Assembly: GCA_946481275.1 (NCBI GenBank)
Contig: CAMLMV010000036.1
Location: 6,125 to 70,124, forward strand
Source of the DNA: an uncultured Massilia sp.
GTDB taxonomy: Bacteria; Pseudomonadota; Gammaproteobacteria; Burkholderiales; Burkholderiaceae
Direction: 5' to 3'
Length of the DNA stretch: 64,000 bases
Below, one piece after another: positions 8,482 through 16,452 of the stretch (positions within the stretch are counted from its first letter, which is position 1; every line of letters starts with the position of its first letter). Position numbers and translations under genes: made by a program. Below the pieces are notes generated by a model. It had not been told where the DNA came from. It was given only the letters and a program-made list of their open reading frames with translations, and did no database searches.

Positions 8482-9282
8482 ATGCCTACACGATTCCCGA
8501 CCGCCACGCGGCGCGCGCTGCTGTTGTCTCTCGTTCTCGCAGCTGTCGCGCTGCCGGCCCGCGCGGCCGACCTGCTCGACGCCGTCAGGACGCGCGGAAC
8601 CCTGCGCATCGCGCTGGAAGGCACCTATCCTCCATTCAATTTCAAGGATGCGAAGACGGGGCAACTGGCCGGGTACGACGTCGACGTCGCGAAGCTCGTC
8701 TGCGCGAAGCTTGGTGTGAGGCCGGAATTCGTGACGACGGAATGGTCGGCGATCCTCGCCGGCCTGGGGGCGGGCAAGTACGATGTGATCGTCAGCCAGG
8801 TGGGCATCACGCCGCGGCGCCGGCAGGCATTCGATTTTTCCCAGCCTTACACCTATTCGGCGCCGCAATTGATCGTGCGCCGCAACGAGGCCTCCACTTA
8901 TAAAAGTCTCGCCGACCTCAAGGGCCGGACGATCGGCGTGGGGCAGGGCAGCGTGTTCGAGCAGCAGGTGCGCGCCGTGCCCGGCATCGAGGTCAAGCGT
9001 TATCCGGCCGCGCCGGAAAACCTGCAGGACCTCGCGTTCGGCCGCATCGACGCGGCCCTCAACGACAGCCTGATGGTGGCCTATCTCCTCAAGAATTCGC
9101 AGCTGCCGATCCGCGCCGGCGCACGCGTGGGCGACGTCGAGCGCATGGGCATTGCGTTCCGCAAGGGCAATCCGACATTCCATGCGGCCGTCGACAAAGC
9201 CCTCGATGACGTGCGTGCCGACGGCAGCCTGAAGCAGGTATCGCTCAAATGGTTCGGTACTGACGCCACACGCGCCCCGTGA
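8482..9282 (+). CDS. Amino-acid ABC transporter substrate-binding protein (family 3, cystine/polar type)
   Basis: Periplasmic binding protein. Seen: a signal peptide ending PARA, then the family-3 signature GTLRIALEGTYPPFNFKD, the second-lobe pattern GKYDVIVSQVGITPRRRQAFDFSQPYTYS, and DLKGRTIGVGQGSVFEQ. Length 266 aa is normal. It is followed with a 4-nt overlap (GTGA) by a permease gene that is clearly broken, and no ATPase gene follows, so this importer cannot be assembled from local parts. The specific amino acid is uncertain; cystine/FliY-like is the closest resemblance. Confidence 0.85.
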   Translation: MPTRFPTATRRALLLSLVLAAVALPARAADLLDAVRTRGTLRIALEGTYPPFNFKDAKTGQLAGYDVDVAKLVCAKLGVRPEFVTTEWSAILAGLGAGKYDVIVSQVGITPRRRQAFDFSQPYTYSAPQLIVRRNEASTYKSLADLKGRTIGVGQGSVFEQQVRAVPGIEVKRYPAAPENLQDLAFGRIDAALNDSLMVAYLLKNSQLPIRAGARVGDVERMGIAFRKGNPTFHAAVDKALDDVRADGSLKQVSLKWFGTDATRAP

Positions 9283-9724
9283 CGGAACTGATCGACCTGC
9301 TGCGCGAAGCCGCGATCCTTCGCCTGGCGCCGTGGGCATCCTCGCGCTGTCGCTGAACGCGGGCGCGTACCTGCCCGAGAGCCTGCGCGGGGCCATCCTC
9401 GGCATCGGCAAGGGGCAGTGGAACGCGGGCTTCAGCCTCGGCCTCACGTATCCGCAGACGCCGGGCCTCGTGATCCTGCCGCAGGCGCCGCGCACGGCCG
9501 TGCCCGCGATGAGCAACACGTTGATCAGCCTGATCAAGGACACGGCCCTCGTGTCCGTCATCACCGTGACGGAATTGATGCTCGTGACGAAGGAACTGAT
9601 CGCAGTGACGTTCCGGCCTTTGCCGCTGTACGTGGCGGCGGCCGTCGTGTACTGGCTGCTGAGCCTGTTTTTCGAAGCCGTGCACCGCCGCGCGGAGCGG
9701 CATTTCAACCGCGCGCACAGATGA
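9279..9724 (+). pseudogene. Amino-acid ABC transporter permease, disrupted by an internal deletion and frameshift
   Basis: Frame one starts at GTG 9279, overlapping the binding-protein stop, and reads MTELIDLLREAA, a typical permease N-terminus. It then runs out of frame to a stop at 9354-9356. A different frame resumes at about 9332 with GILALSLNAGAYLPESLRGAIL and continues through the EAA-like loop and final membrane segments to 9724. Normal relatives have about 220 residues; about 75-80 codons containing the first two or three membrane helices are missing at the junction near 9315-9335. The remaining C-terminal open frame (about 130 aa) has no plausible start signal. Either a decayed gene or an assembly collapse. 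Confidence 0.82.
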
Positions 9725-9745
9725 AAAACGGCGCCGCAGCGCCGT
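9724..9745 (-). terminator. Rho-independent terminator of the ETF-QO gene
   Basis: On the minus strand the perfect 7-bp stem ACGGCGC / GCGCCGT with loop TGCG is followed by TTTTT. It begins 6 nt past the stop codon of the ETF-ubiquinone oxidoreductase gene. Confidence 0.85.
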
Positions 9746-9751
9746 TCGGTC

Positions 9752-11428
9752 TTACATGTTCGGGTAGTTCGGCCCGCCGCCGCCTTCCGGCGTGACCCAC
9801 ACGATGTTCTGCGTCGGATCCTTGATGTCGCAGGTCTTGCAGTGGACGCAGTTCTGCGCGTTGATCTGCAGGCGATCCTTGCCTTCATCCGTTTTCACGA
9901 ATTCGTAGACGCCGGCCGGGCAATATCTCTGTTCCGGACCGGCGAACTTGGCCAGGTTGATCTCGACCGGCACGTTCGGGTTCTTCAGCGTGAGGTGCAC
10001 GGGCTGGTCTTCCGCGTGGTTCGTGTTCGAGATGAACACGGACGACAGGCGGTCGAACGTCAGCTTGCCGTCCGGCTTCGGATAGACGATGGGCTTGAAG
10101 TCGGATGCGGGGCGCAGGCATTCGTGGTCCGCGTGGTTGTGGTGCAGCGTCCACGGCGCCTTGCCCTTGAACAGGATCTGGTCGATGCCGGTCATGATCG
10201 TGCCGACGACGAGGCCCTTGCTCATCCACGGCTTGAAGTTGCGCGCGACATGCAGTTCCTCATGCAGCCACGACTGTTCGAACGCGACCGGATAGCTCAG
10301 CAGCTCGTCGTGGTGACGGCCGGCGCCCAGTGCGGCGTAGGCGGCGTCGGCCGCGAGCATGCCCGTCTTGATGGCTGCGTGGCTGCCCTTGATGCGGCTC
10401 GTGTTGAGGAAGCCCGCGTCGCAGCCGATCAGCGCGCCGCCCGGGAACACGGTCTTCGGCAGCGACTGCAGGCCGCCCGCCGTGATCGCGCGCGCGCCAT
10501 ACGAGATGCGCTTGCCGCCTTCGAAGAAGTGGCGGATCGCCGGGTGCGTTTTATAACGCTGGAATTCTTCGTACGGCGACAGGTACGGGTTCTGGTACGA
10601 CAGGCCGACGATGAAGCCGACGGCGACCTGGTTGTTTTCCAGGTGGTACAGGAAGGAGCCGCCATAGGTATCGTTGTCCAGCGGCCAGCCGGCCGTGTGG
10701 ATCACGAGGCCAGGCTGGTGCTTGGCCGGATCGATTTCCCACAGTTCCTTGATACCGATGCCGTACGTCTGCGGATCCTTGCCCTTGTTCAGGTCGTATT
10801 TCGCCATCAGCTGCTTGCCGAGATGGCCGCGCGAACCTTCCGCGAACAGCGTGTACTTCGCGTGCAGCTCCATGCCCAGCTGGAACGCGTCGGTCGGCTG
10901 GCCGTGGCGGTTGACGCCCATGTTGCCAGTGGCGACACCCTTCACGGAGCCGTCGTCGTTGTACAGGATTTCGGCGGCCGGGAAGCCAGGGAAGATCTCG
11001 ACGCCCAGCGCTTCCGCCTGCTGGCCCAGCCAGCGCACGACGTTGGCCAGCGAGATCACGTAGTTGCCGTGATTCGTCAGCATCTTCGGCATCATGAACG
11101 ACGGCGTCTGGTAAGCCTTCGTCTCCGAGAGGAACAGCATGCGGTCTTCCGTCACGGGCGTGTTCAGCGGTGCGCCCAGTTCCTTCCAGTTCGGGAACAG
11201 TTCGTCCAGTGCGCGCGGATCCATCACGGCGCCCGACAGGATGTGCGCGCCCAGCTCGCCGCCTTTTTCCAGCACGCAGACCGACACGTCCTGGCCCTTT
11301 TCGGCCGCCAGCTGCTTCAGGCGGATCGCGGCCGACAGGCCTGCGGGGCCGCCGCCGACGATGACCACGTCGTATTCCATTGCTTCGCGGGGGCCGTATT
11401 CTTCGAGGAGGGAGTTGGTCTGAGTCAT
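9752..11428 (-). CDS. Electron transfer flavoprotein-ubiquinone oxidoreductase
   Basis: Inner-membrane-associated enzyme that passes electrons from ETF (fatty-acid and amino-acid dehydrogenation) to ubiquinone. Seen: an FAD-binding Rossmann motif VVIVGGGPAGLSAAIRL near residue 20; the conserved GCDAGFLNTSRIKGSHAAIKTGM; and at the C-terminus the 4Fe-4S ligands CPAGVYEF and CVHCKTCDIKDPTQNI with PEGGGGP. Length 558 aa matches the bacterial and mitochondrial family. Start ATG 11428. The upstream region 11429-11607 separates it from the divergent SDR gene. Confidence 0.95.
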   Translation of the reverse strand: MTQTNSLLEEYGPREAMEYDVVIVGGGPAGLSAAIRLKQLAAEKGQDVSVCVLEKGGELGAHILSGAVMDPRALDELFPNWKELGAPLNTPVTEDRMLFLSETKAYQTPSFMMPKMLTNHGNYVISLANVVRWLGQQAEALGVEIFPGFPAAEILYNDDGSVKGVATGNMGVNRHGQPTDAFQLGMELHAKYTLFAEGSRGHLGKQLMAKYDLNKGKDPQTYGIGIKELWEIDPAKHQPGLVIHTAGWPLDNDTYGGSFLYHLENNQVAVGFIVGLSYQNPYLSPYEEFQRYKTHPAIRHFFEGGKRISYGARAITAGGLQSLPKTVFPGGALIGCDAGFLNTSRIKGSHAAIKTGMLAADAAYAALGAGRHHDELLSYPVAFEQSWLHEELHVARNFKPWMSKGLVVGTIMTGIDQILFKGKAPWTLHHNHADHECLRPASDFKPIVYPKPDGKLTFDRLSSVFISNTNHAEDQPVHLTLKNPNVPVEINLAKFAGPEQRYCPAGVYEFVKTDEGKDRLQINAQNCVHCKTCDIKDPTQNIVWVTPEGGGGPNYPNM

Positions 11429-11607
11429 GTCTTATGGGAGTTATAAAAATTTAAGCACGAGTGTGCACTTTTTTGCGCTCGTTGGCAACGCCGAGCGCCA
11501 TTGTAGGGCAACTATTAGACGCGGCAATCTAATCGGTGTGAAATAGGTGAAGTGTGTAATCATTATGACTTCGCAACAGAATTTAGTTCGGAGACAGGGG
11601 GCGTAAC

Positions 11608-12384
11608 GTGGGGATTGAAGTCAATTTCGAAGGAAAGATCGCGATGGTCACGGGCGCATCCAGCGGGTTGGGTGCGCGGTTCGCCAAGGCGCTGGCCGGC
11701 GCCGGGGCGCAGGTCGTGCTCGCGTCGCGCCGCATCGAGCGCCTGAAGGAATTGCGTGCCGAGATCGAGGCGGACGGCGGTGCGGCCCACGTCGTGGCGC
11801 TGGACGTGACGGACCTGGCCAGCATCAAGGCCGCGATCGCCCACGCGGAGACGGAAGCGGGGCCGATCGACATCCTCGTCAACAACTCCGGCGTCTCGAC
11901 GACGCAGCGCCTGCTCGACGTGAGCGAGGAAGACTACGGCTACGTGATGGACACGAACCTGCGCGGCGCCTTCTTCATGGCCCAGCAGACTGCGAAGCGG
12001 ATGATCCAGCGCGCGAAGGGCGACCCGAAGAAGCAACACCGCATCGTCAACATCGCGTCCGTCGCGGGCCTGCGCGTGCTGCCGCAGATCGGCGTGTACT
12101 GCATGAGCAAGGCGGGCGTCGTGCAGATGACGAAGGCGATGGCCGTCGAGTGGGGCCGCTACGGCATCAACGTGAACGCCATCTGCCCGGGCTATATCGC
12201 GACCGAGATGAACGAGGATTATTTCGACACGGAGCAGGGCAAGAAGCTGATCGAGATGCTGCCGCGCCGCCGCACGGGCAAGCCGGAAGATCTCGACGGT
12301 TTGCTGCTGCTGCTCGCGGCCGAGGAAGCCCATTTCATCAATGGCGCCATCATCACGGCCGACGACGGCATGACGGCGCAATGA
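11608..12384 (+). CDS. SDR family oxidoreductase
   Basis: Classical short-chain dehydrogenase/reductase, 258 aa. Seen: the cofactor motif TGASSGLG, NNSGV (the NNAG-type motif), the catalytic IASVAG serine region and YCMSK (Tyr-x-x-x-Lys), and PGYIATEMN. The GTG start at 11608 is supported by AGGGGG about 7 nt upstream; the first in-frame ATG lies inside the cofactor fold. It overlaps the next hydrolase gene by 4 nt (ATGA). Context with an alpha/beta hydrolase and an acyl-CoA thioesterase suggests fatty-acyl or ketone metabolism; substrate unknown. Confidence 0.88.
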   Translation: MGIEVNFEGKIAMVTGASSGLGARFAKALAGAGAQVVLASRRIERLKELRAEIEADGGAAHVVALDVTDLASIKAAIAHAETEAGPIDILVNNSGVSTTQRLLDVSEEDYGYVMDTNLRGAFFMAQQTAKRMIQRAKGDPKKQHRIVNIASVAGLRVLPQIGVYCMSKAGVVQMTKAMAVEWGRYGINVNAICPGYIATEMNEDYFDTEQGKKLIEMLPRRRTGKPEDLDGLLLLLAAEEAHFINGAIITADDGMTAQ

Positions 12385-13148
12385 GCGCGTCCCGGCCGCG
12401 GCTCCTGCTGATCCACGGCCTGCTCGGCTCACTGGATTATTTCGAGCCGCGGCGCTACCTGCCCGGCGTCGACATTTTTACGCCCGATCTCATCGGCTAC
12501 GGCCAGCGCCGCAGCGAGGACGCCCACATCACGCTGCCCGACCAGGCCGCCATGCTGGCCCGCTTCCTGCACGACGAGATCGGCAGCCCGGCCTGGGTGC
12601 TGGGCCACAGCGTGGGCGGCGCCGTCGCGATGCTGCTGGCCGACCTCGTGCCGGAGCTCGTGCGCGGCGTCATCAATGTCGAGGGCAACTTCACGTTGAA
12701 GGACGCCTTCTGGACGGGCCGCATCGCCGCCTTGCCCGACGCCGATTGGGCCGCGGAATACGGCGCGATGGAAGCGAACCCGGCCGCGTGGCTGGAAAAA
12801 AGCGGCGTCGAGGCGAGCGACGAGCGCATCGCGTGGGCGACGGAGATCCTCGCGAATCAGCCGTACACGACCGTGCAAAAGATGGCGCAATCCGTGCTCG
12901 ACACGACCGGCGCGCCCGATTACCTGGGCTGCGTCGGCCGCGTCCTGGCGCGCGCGACGCCGCTGTACCTCGTGGGCGGCGAACAGTCCAGCGCCGGGTG
13001 GGACGTGCCCGACTGGGTGCTGGCGCAGGCGCGCCGCGTGTGCATACAGCCGAAGACGGGGCACATGATGATGCTGGAAGATCCGGGGAATTTTTGCCGG
13101 ATCGTCGAGTCCACCCTCTACGAAGAGAACTGCCGTTCCGGCGCTTGA
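12381..13148 (+). CDS. Alpha/beta hydrolase
   Basis: 255 aa. Seen: an oxyanion-hole region LLIHGLLGS, a nucleophile elbow GHSVGG with the catalytic Ser, an acidic region near VGGEQSSAGW, and a terminal His in KTGHMMMLEDPG. No signal peptide, so cytoplasmic. Its start overlaps the SDR stop (ATGA), so expression is coupled. Substrate unknown. Confidence 0.85.
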   Translation: MSASRPRLLLIHGLLGSLDYFEPRRYLPGVDIFTPDLIGYGQRRSEDAHITLPDQAAMLARFLHDEIGSPAWVLGHSVGGAVAMLLADLVPELVRGVINVEGNFTLKDAFWTGRIAALPDADWAAEYGAMEANPAAWLEKSGVEASDERIAWATEILANQPYTTVQKMAQSVLDTTGAPDYLGCVGRVLARATPLYLVGGEQSSAGWDVPDWVLAQARRVCIQPKTGHMMMLEDPGNFCRIVESTLYEENCRSGA

Positions 13149-13189
13149 CGCCGTATCATGCCGGCTTTTGGCAACGACGTAGAGCAACG

Positions 13190-13609
13190 ATGACTCAAAA
13201 GAAGCAGGTCCACACCATGCGCCAGGCCATCCGCTGGGGCGACATGGATGCATTCGGCCACGTGAACAACACGGTGTATTTCCGGTACATGGAGAGCGGG
13301 CGCATCGCCTTCCTCGAACAGGCGGCGGGCGACCTCGACATCCAGGGCGAAGGCCCCGTGATCGTCACGGCCTATTGCAGCTTCATCAGGCAACTGAAGT
13401 ATCCGGGCGAGATCGAGATCCGCACGTTCGCCGGTCCGGCGGGACGCTCCAGTTTCGAAGTGACGCACGAGATCCGCATGGTCGACGAGCACGGCAATGC
13501 CGACGTCGTGGCCGCGGAGGGCGGGGGCAAGGTCGTCTGGATCGATTTCGCGGCCGAGAAGTCCGTGCCGTTGCCGGCGCGGGTGCGGGAGATGCTGCCG
13601 GCGGGATGA
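13190..13609 (+). CDS. Hot-dog acyl-CoA thioesterase (4HBT family)
   Basis: 139 aa. The motif RWGDMDAFGHVNNTVYFRYMESGR carries the catalytic Asp and the HVNN loop of the 4-hydroxybenzoyl-CoA thioesterase/YbgC group. Start ATG 13190. It lies 41 nt after the hydrolase gene and is probably its co-transcribed partner. It is separated from the aryl polyene cluster by about 240 nt that hold a hairpin and a promoter-like sequence, so I do not count it as part of that cluster. Confidence 0.88.
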   Translation: MTQKKQVHTMRQAIRWGDMDAFGHVNNTVYFRYMESGRIAFLEQAAGDLDIQGEGPVIVTAYCSFIRQLKYPGEIEIRTFAGPAGRSSFEVTHEIRMVDEHGNADVVAAEGGGKVVWIDFAAEKSVPLPARVREMLPAG

Positions 13610-13616
13610 ATCCCCC

Positions 13617-13642
13617 CACGCGGGAGGGCATCGTCCCGCGTG
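13617..13642 (+). other. Perfect 9-bp hairpin after the thioesterase gene
   Basis: CACGCGGGA and TCCCGCGTG flank an 8-nt loop, 8 nt beyond the stop. There is no T-tract, so it is either a transcript-stabilising hairpin or a weak terminator. Confidence 0.5.
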
Positions 13643-13764
13643 TGACATTCCGTGAATCTTTTGCCCGTGTTTACGTGGCAATATCCCCCCTTCGCCCGCG
13701 ACCGTGGGCGATGTCCTGAGCATGCCCGCATGTTGCGAAACGGTGCAATTACGGCATGAAATTA

Positions 13765-13793
13765 TTCCTGTAGGCAAACCTTGGGATTATAAT
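13765..13793 (+). promoter_or_regulatory. Candidate sigma-70 promoter of the aryl polyene cluster
   Basis: A perfect -10 TATAAT at 13788-13793 is placed 17 nt after TTCCTG (13765-13770). It sits in an AT-rich patch unusual for this DNA, 55 nt before the first cluster gene. The -35 match is weak. Confidence 0.5.
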
Positions 13794-13848
13794 AATTACC
13801 GTTTGTCCATGTCGCACGATTGCGGCGCTTTCCCCTGGCTTGTGATTT

Positions 13849-14583
13849 ATGTCTGAGAACGAGGTCGTCTTTTCCATTGCCCGCCACGCGGCATGGGCAC
13901 CCGGCGTCACCTCGCCCGAGCGGTGGGAGGCGTGGACGCGCGAGCCCTGGCGGCTCGCCGGCGCCGACGAGCCGAAGGTGGCCGCCATGCCCGCCATGCT
14001 GCGCCGGCGTGCCGGCCAGCTGGGTCGGATGGCGCTCGAAGTCGCGTACGAATGCCTGGGGCAGCGTACGGACGTGCCGACCGTGTTCTGTTCGCGTCAC
14101 GGCGAGGTGGGGCGCGCCGTCGACCTCCTCGACGACCTGGCGCGTGGCGAACCGCTGTCGCCCACGGCGTTCGGCCTGGCCGTGCACAATGCCAGCGCGG
14201 GCCTGTTCTCGATCGCGCGCGCGGACCGCGCGAACCACGTGGCGCTGGCGGCCGGTTCCGCCACGCTCGAACACGCCGTAATCGAAGCCTGCGGCCTGCT
14301 GGCCGACGGCGCCGACATGGTCCTGCTGGTGGCCTGCGATGCGCCGCTGCCGGACGTGCTGGCCGGCTTCGAGGATTGCGACGAGCAGCCGTATGCATTC
14401 GCCTGGGCGATGGTGCCCGCCGCCGCGCAGCCCGTGCGGCTGTCGTGGCGCGCAGGACAGGCGAGCGCCGCGGCGCCGCGCCAGCCCGGCGCGCTGGATG
14501 TCCTGCGCTTCCATCTCGCGCAGGCGCCCACGCTCGTGCGCCATGCCGCCGGGCGCCGCTGGACCTGGTGCCGCGATGCTTGA
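13849..14583 (+). CDS. Beta-ketoacyl synthase chain-length factor (APE cluster)
   Basis: 244 aa, similar to the short ketosynthase-like chain-length factors at the head of aryl polyene clusters. Seen: WEAWTREPWRLAGADEPKVAAMPAMLRRRAGQLGRMALEVAYE, PTVFCSRHGE, and SPTAFGLAVHNASAG. The position normally holding the catalytic Cys of a ketosynthase has none, as in a CLF. Known: the CLF pairs with a ketosynthase and sets polyene length. Its stop overlaps the start of the acyltransferase gene by 8 nt. First gene of the cluster, 55 nt after a promoter-like sequence. Confidence 0.85.
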   Translation: MSENEVVFSIARHAAWAPGVTSPERWEAWTREPWRLAGADEPKVAAMPAMLRRRAGQLGRMALEVAYECLGQRTDVPTVFCSRHGEVGRAVDLLDDLARGEPLSPTAFGLAVHNASAGLFSIARADRANHVALAAGSATLEHAVIEACGLLADGADMVLLVACDAPLPDVLAGFEDCDEQPYAFAWAMVPAAAQPVRLSWRAGQASAAAPRQPGALDVLRFHLAQAPTLVRHAAGRRWTWCRDA

Positions 14584-15349
14584 CAGGATCGGTCTCGGCT
14601 GGCGTGTGTTCGCGACCGGCCTGAGTTTTGCGCTGTTCGGACTGGGCGGCCTGCTGCTGCGGGTGCTCGTCTTTCCCCTGCTGGCGCTGTGTGTGACCGA
14701 TACGGCGGCCCGCGTGCGCGCCGCGCGCGCCACCGTGCGCCTGAGCTTTCGCGCGTTCGTCGGCATCATGCGCGGGCTCGGCGTGCTGCGCTACGAACTG
14801 CACGGGATCGACAAGCTCGATCGCGAAGGCCAGCTGATCCTGGCCAACCACCCCACCTTGATCGACACGGTCTTCCTGATGGCCTTCGTGCGCAACGCCG
14901 ACTGCATCGTCAAGGGCGGCCTGTGGACCAACCCGTTCACGCGGGGACCGGTGCGCGCGGCCGGCTATATCTGCAACGACCGCGGTCCGGAACTGATCGA
15001 GGATTGCATCGCCTCGCTGCGCGCGGGCGGGAACCTGATCATTTTTCCCGAGGGGACGCGCACGCCGCGCGGCGAGCCGCCCGCGCTCAAGCGGGGCGCC
15101 GCCAACATCGCCGTGCGCGGTGCGCGGCCGGTGACGCCGGTGCGTATCTCGTGCGAACCGCTCACGCTGGGCAAGGGCGACAAATGGTGGCATGTGCCGC
15201 CGCGCCGGGCCAGCTTTCGCATCGACGTCATGGACGATATCGGCACCGAGCGTTTTCTCGCGCCCGGCGTGGCGGACGTCGTGGCCGCGCGGCGCCTGAC
15301 GGACTACCTGCAACACTATTTTATGGAAGAAGACCAGCAACATGCTTGA
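14576..15349 (+). CDS. 1-acyl-glycerol-3-phosphate-type acyltransferase (APE cluster)
   Basis: 257 aa. Seen: an N-terminal hydrophobic region (residues 8-45), then the acyltransferase motifs ILANHPTLIDTVFL (HxxxxD type) and FPEGTRTPRGE. Membrane-associated PlsC-like acyltransferases are a standard part of aryl polyene clusters, where they are thought to acylate the membrane-anchor intermediate. Overlaps the upstream CLF by 8 nt and the downstream ACP by 8 nt. Confidence 0.87.
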   Translation: MLDRIGLGWRVFATGLSFALFGLGGLLLRVLVFPLLALCVTDTAARVRAARATVRLSFRAFVGIMRGLGVLRYELHGIDKLDREGQLILANHPTLIDTVFLMAFVRNADCIVKGGLWTNPFTRGPVRAAGYICNDRGPELIEDCIASLRAGGNLIIFPEGTRTPRGEPPALKRGAANIAVRGARPVTPVRISCEPLTLGKGDKWWHVPPRRASFRIDVMDDIGTERFLAPGVADVVAARRLTDYLQHYFMEEDQQHA

Positions 15350-15596
15350 ACAGGAAGTGAAGGAACTGATCGTCGACGTGCTCCAGCTCGAAGACATCGA
15401 AGCGGCGGACATTGACAGCGAGGCGCCGCTGTTCGTCGAAGGTCTGGGGCTGGACTCGATCGACGCCCTGGAAATCGGCGTGGCGCTGCAGAAGCGCTAC
15501 GGCATCACGCTGTCGCCCGAAGCGCAGGAAACCCGGCGGCATTTTGCATCGGTGCGCGCGCTCGCAGCGATGATCGAAACCCACCGCAAGAAATAG
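15342..15596 (+). CDS. Acyl carrier protein 1 (APE cluster)
   Basis: 84 aa phosphopantetheine carrier. The attachment serine is in GLGLDSIDALEI. It shows the acidic helix pattern of ACPs. Together with the next ACP it carries starter and growing polyene chains. The gene overlaps the acyltransferase stop by 8 nt and is followed after 9 nt by the second ACP gene. Confidence 0.93.
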   Translation: MLEQEVKELIVDVLQLEDIEAADIDSEAPLFVEGLGLDSIDALEIGVALQKRYGITLSPEAQETRRHFASVRALAAMIETHRKK

Positions 15597-15605
15597 GAGC
15601 AGGCC

Positions 15606-15902
15606 ATGGTAGCCCTGAACGAAATGAGCCGCGACGAACTGTTCGCGTGGGTCGCGGACCTCCTGGCCGAGATGTTCGAACTCGATCGCGCGGCGCTGAC
15701 CCCCGCGTCGAACCTGTACGCGGACCTCGACATCGACAGCATCGATGCCGTCGACCTGGCCGTGAAGCTCAAGCAGATGACCGGCAAGCGCCTGCAGCCG
15801 GAAGTCTTCAAGACCATCCGCACGATCGGCGACGTGGTCGATGCGCTGGCCGGTCTGGCCCAGGCCGAGCCCGAACCGCAATCCGAAGCGCAGGCCGTCT
15901 GA
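15606..15902 (+). CDS. Acyl carrier protein 2 (APE cluster)
   Basis: 98 aa. The carrier serine is in YADLDIDSIDAVDLAV. It is distinct in sequence from ACP1, as usual in aryl polyene systems where two ACPs do different jobs. C-terminal tail AEPEPQSEAQAV is likely disordered. AGGAG lies upstream of ATG 15606. Confidence 0.93.
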   Translation: MVALNEMSRDELFAWVADLLAEMFELDRAALTPASNLYADLDIDSIDAVDLAVKLKQMTGKRLQPEVFKTIRTIGDVVDALAGLAQAEPEPQSEAQAV

Positions 15903-15906
15903 TCCG

Positions 15907-16452
15907 ATGGCGTGGAACGTCCTGGCGGGTGCGCTGACGCTCGTCTATCCGCTGGCGATCTGGTTCGGCCATGGCACCATCGAGCCGCGCTGGCTCGCCG
16001 GCCTGCTGTTGCTGGCGGCGGCCACGCGCCTGCCGGCGCTGAGGCTGAGCGCGGCCGCGCGCTGGTCGGCCGCGGCCGCGCTGGGACTGGCCGCGCTCGC
16101 GATCGGCGCGAATGCCGTGCTGCCCCTGAAGCTGTATCCGGTGCTCGTCAATGCTGCGTTCCTGGCCGCTTTCGGCTGGAGCCTCGTGCACGGCCCGTCG
16201 ATGGTCGAACGCTTCGCGCGCCTGCGCGAGCCCGACCTGCCGCCGGCCGCGGTCGGCTACACGCGGCGCGTGACGCAGGCATGGTGCGTATTCTTCGCCG
16301 CCAACGGCACGGTCGCGCTGCTCACGGCCGTGTTCGCGCCGGAAGCCGTGTGGTCGCTGTACACGGGCGTCGTCTCGTATGTGTTGATGGGCCTGATGTT
16401 CGGCGGCGAATACCTGCTGCGCATGCGTTTCCGGCGGCTGCACCATGCGTGA
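15907..16452 (+). CDS. COG4648-like multi-pass membrane protein (APE cluster)
   Basis: 181 aa with about five or six hydrophobic segments and a conserved-looking core GYTRRVTQAWCVFFAANGTVALLTAV. This integral membrane protein occurs in aryl polyene clusters between the ACPs and the ligase; its role is unknown. ATG 15907 is chosen rather than upstream in-frame codons inside ACP2. It overlaps the ligase gene by 8 nt. Confidence 0.8.
   Translation: MAWNVLAGALTLVYPLAIWFGHGTIEPRWLAGLLLLAAATRLPALRLSAAARWSAAAALGLAALAIGANAVLPLKLYPVLVNAAFLAAFGWSLVHGPSMVERFARLREPDLPPAAVGYTRRVTQAWCVFFAANGTVALLTAVFAPEAVWSLYTGVVSYVLMGLMFGGEYLLRMRFRRLHHA

Noticed and set aside
13190..13609. Counting the upstream thioesterase as the first gene of the aryl polyene cluster
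   Set aside because: A hairpin and a promoter-like sequence in about 240 nt separate it from the cluster, and its gene partners are the SDR and hydrolase genes before it.
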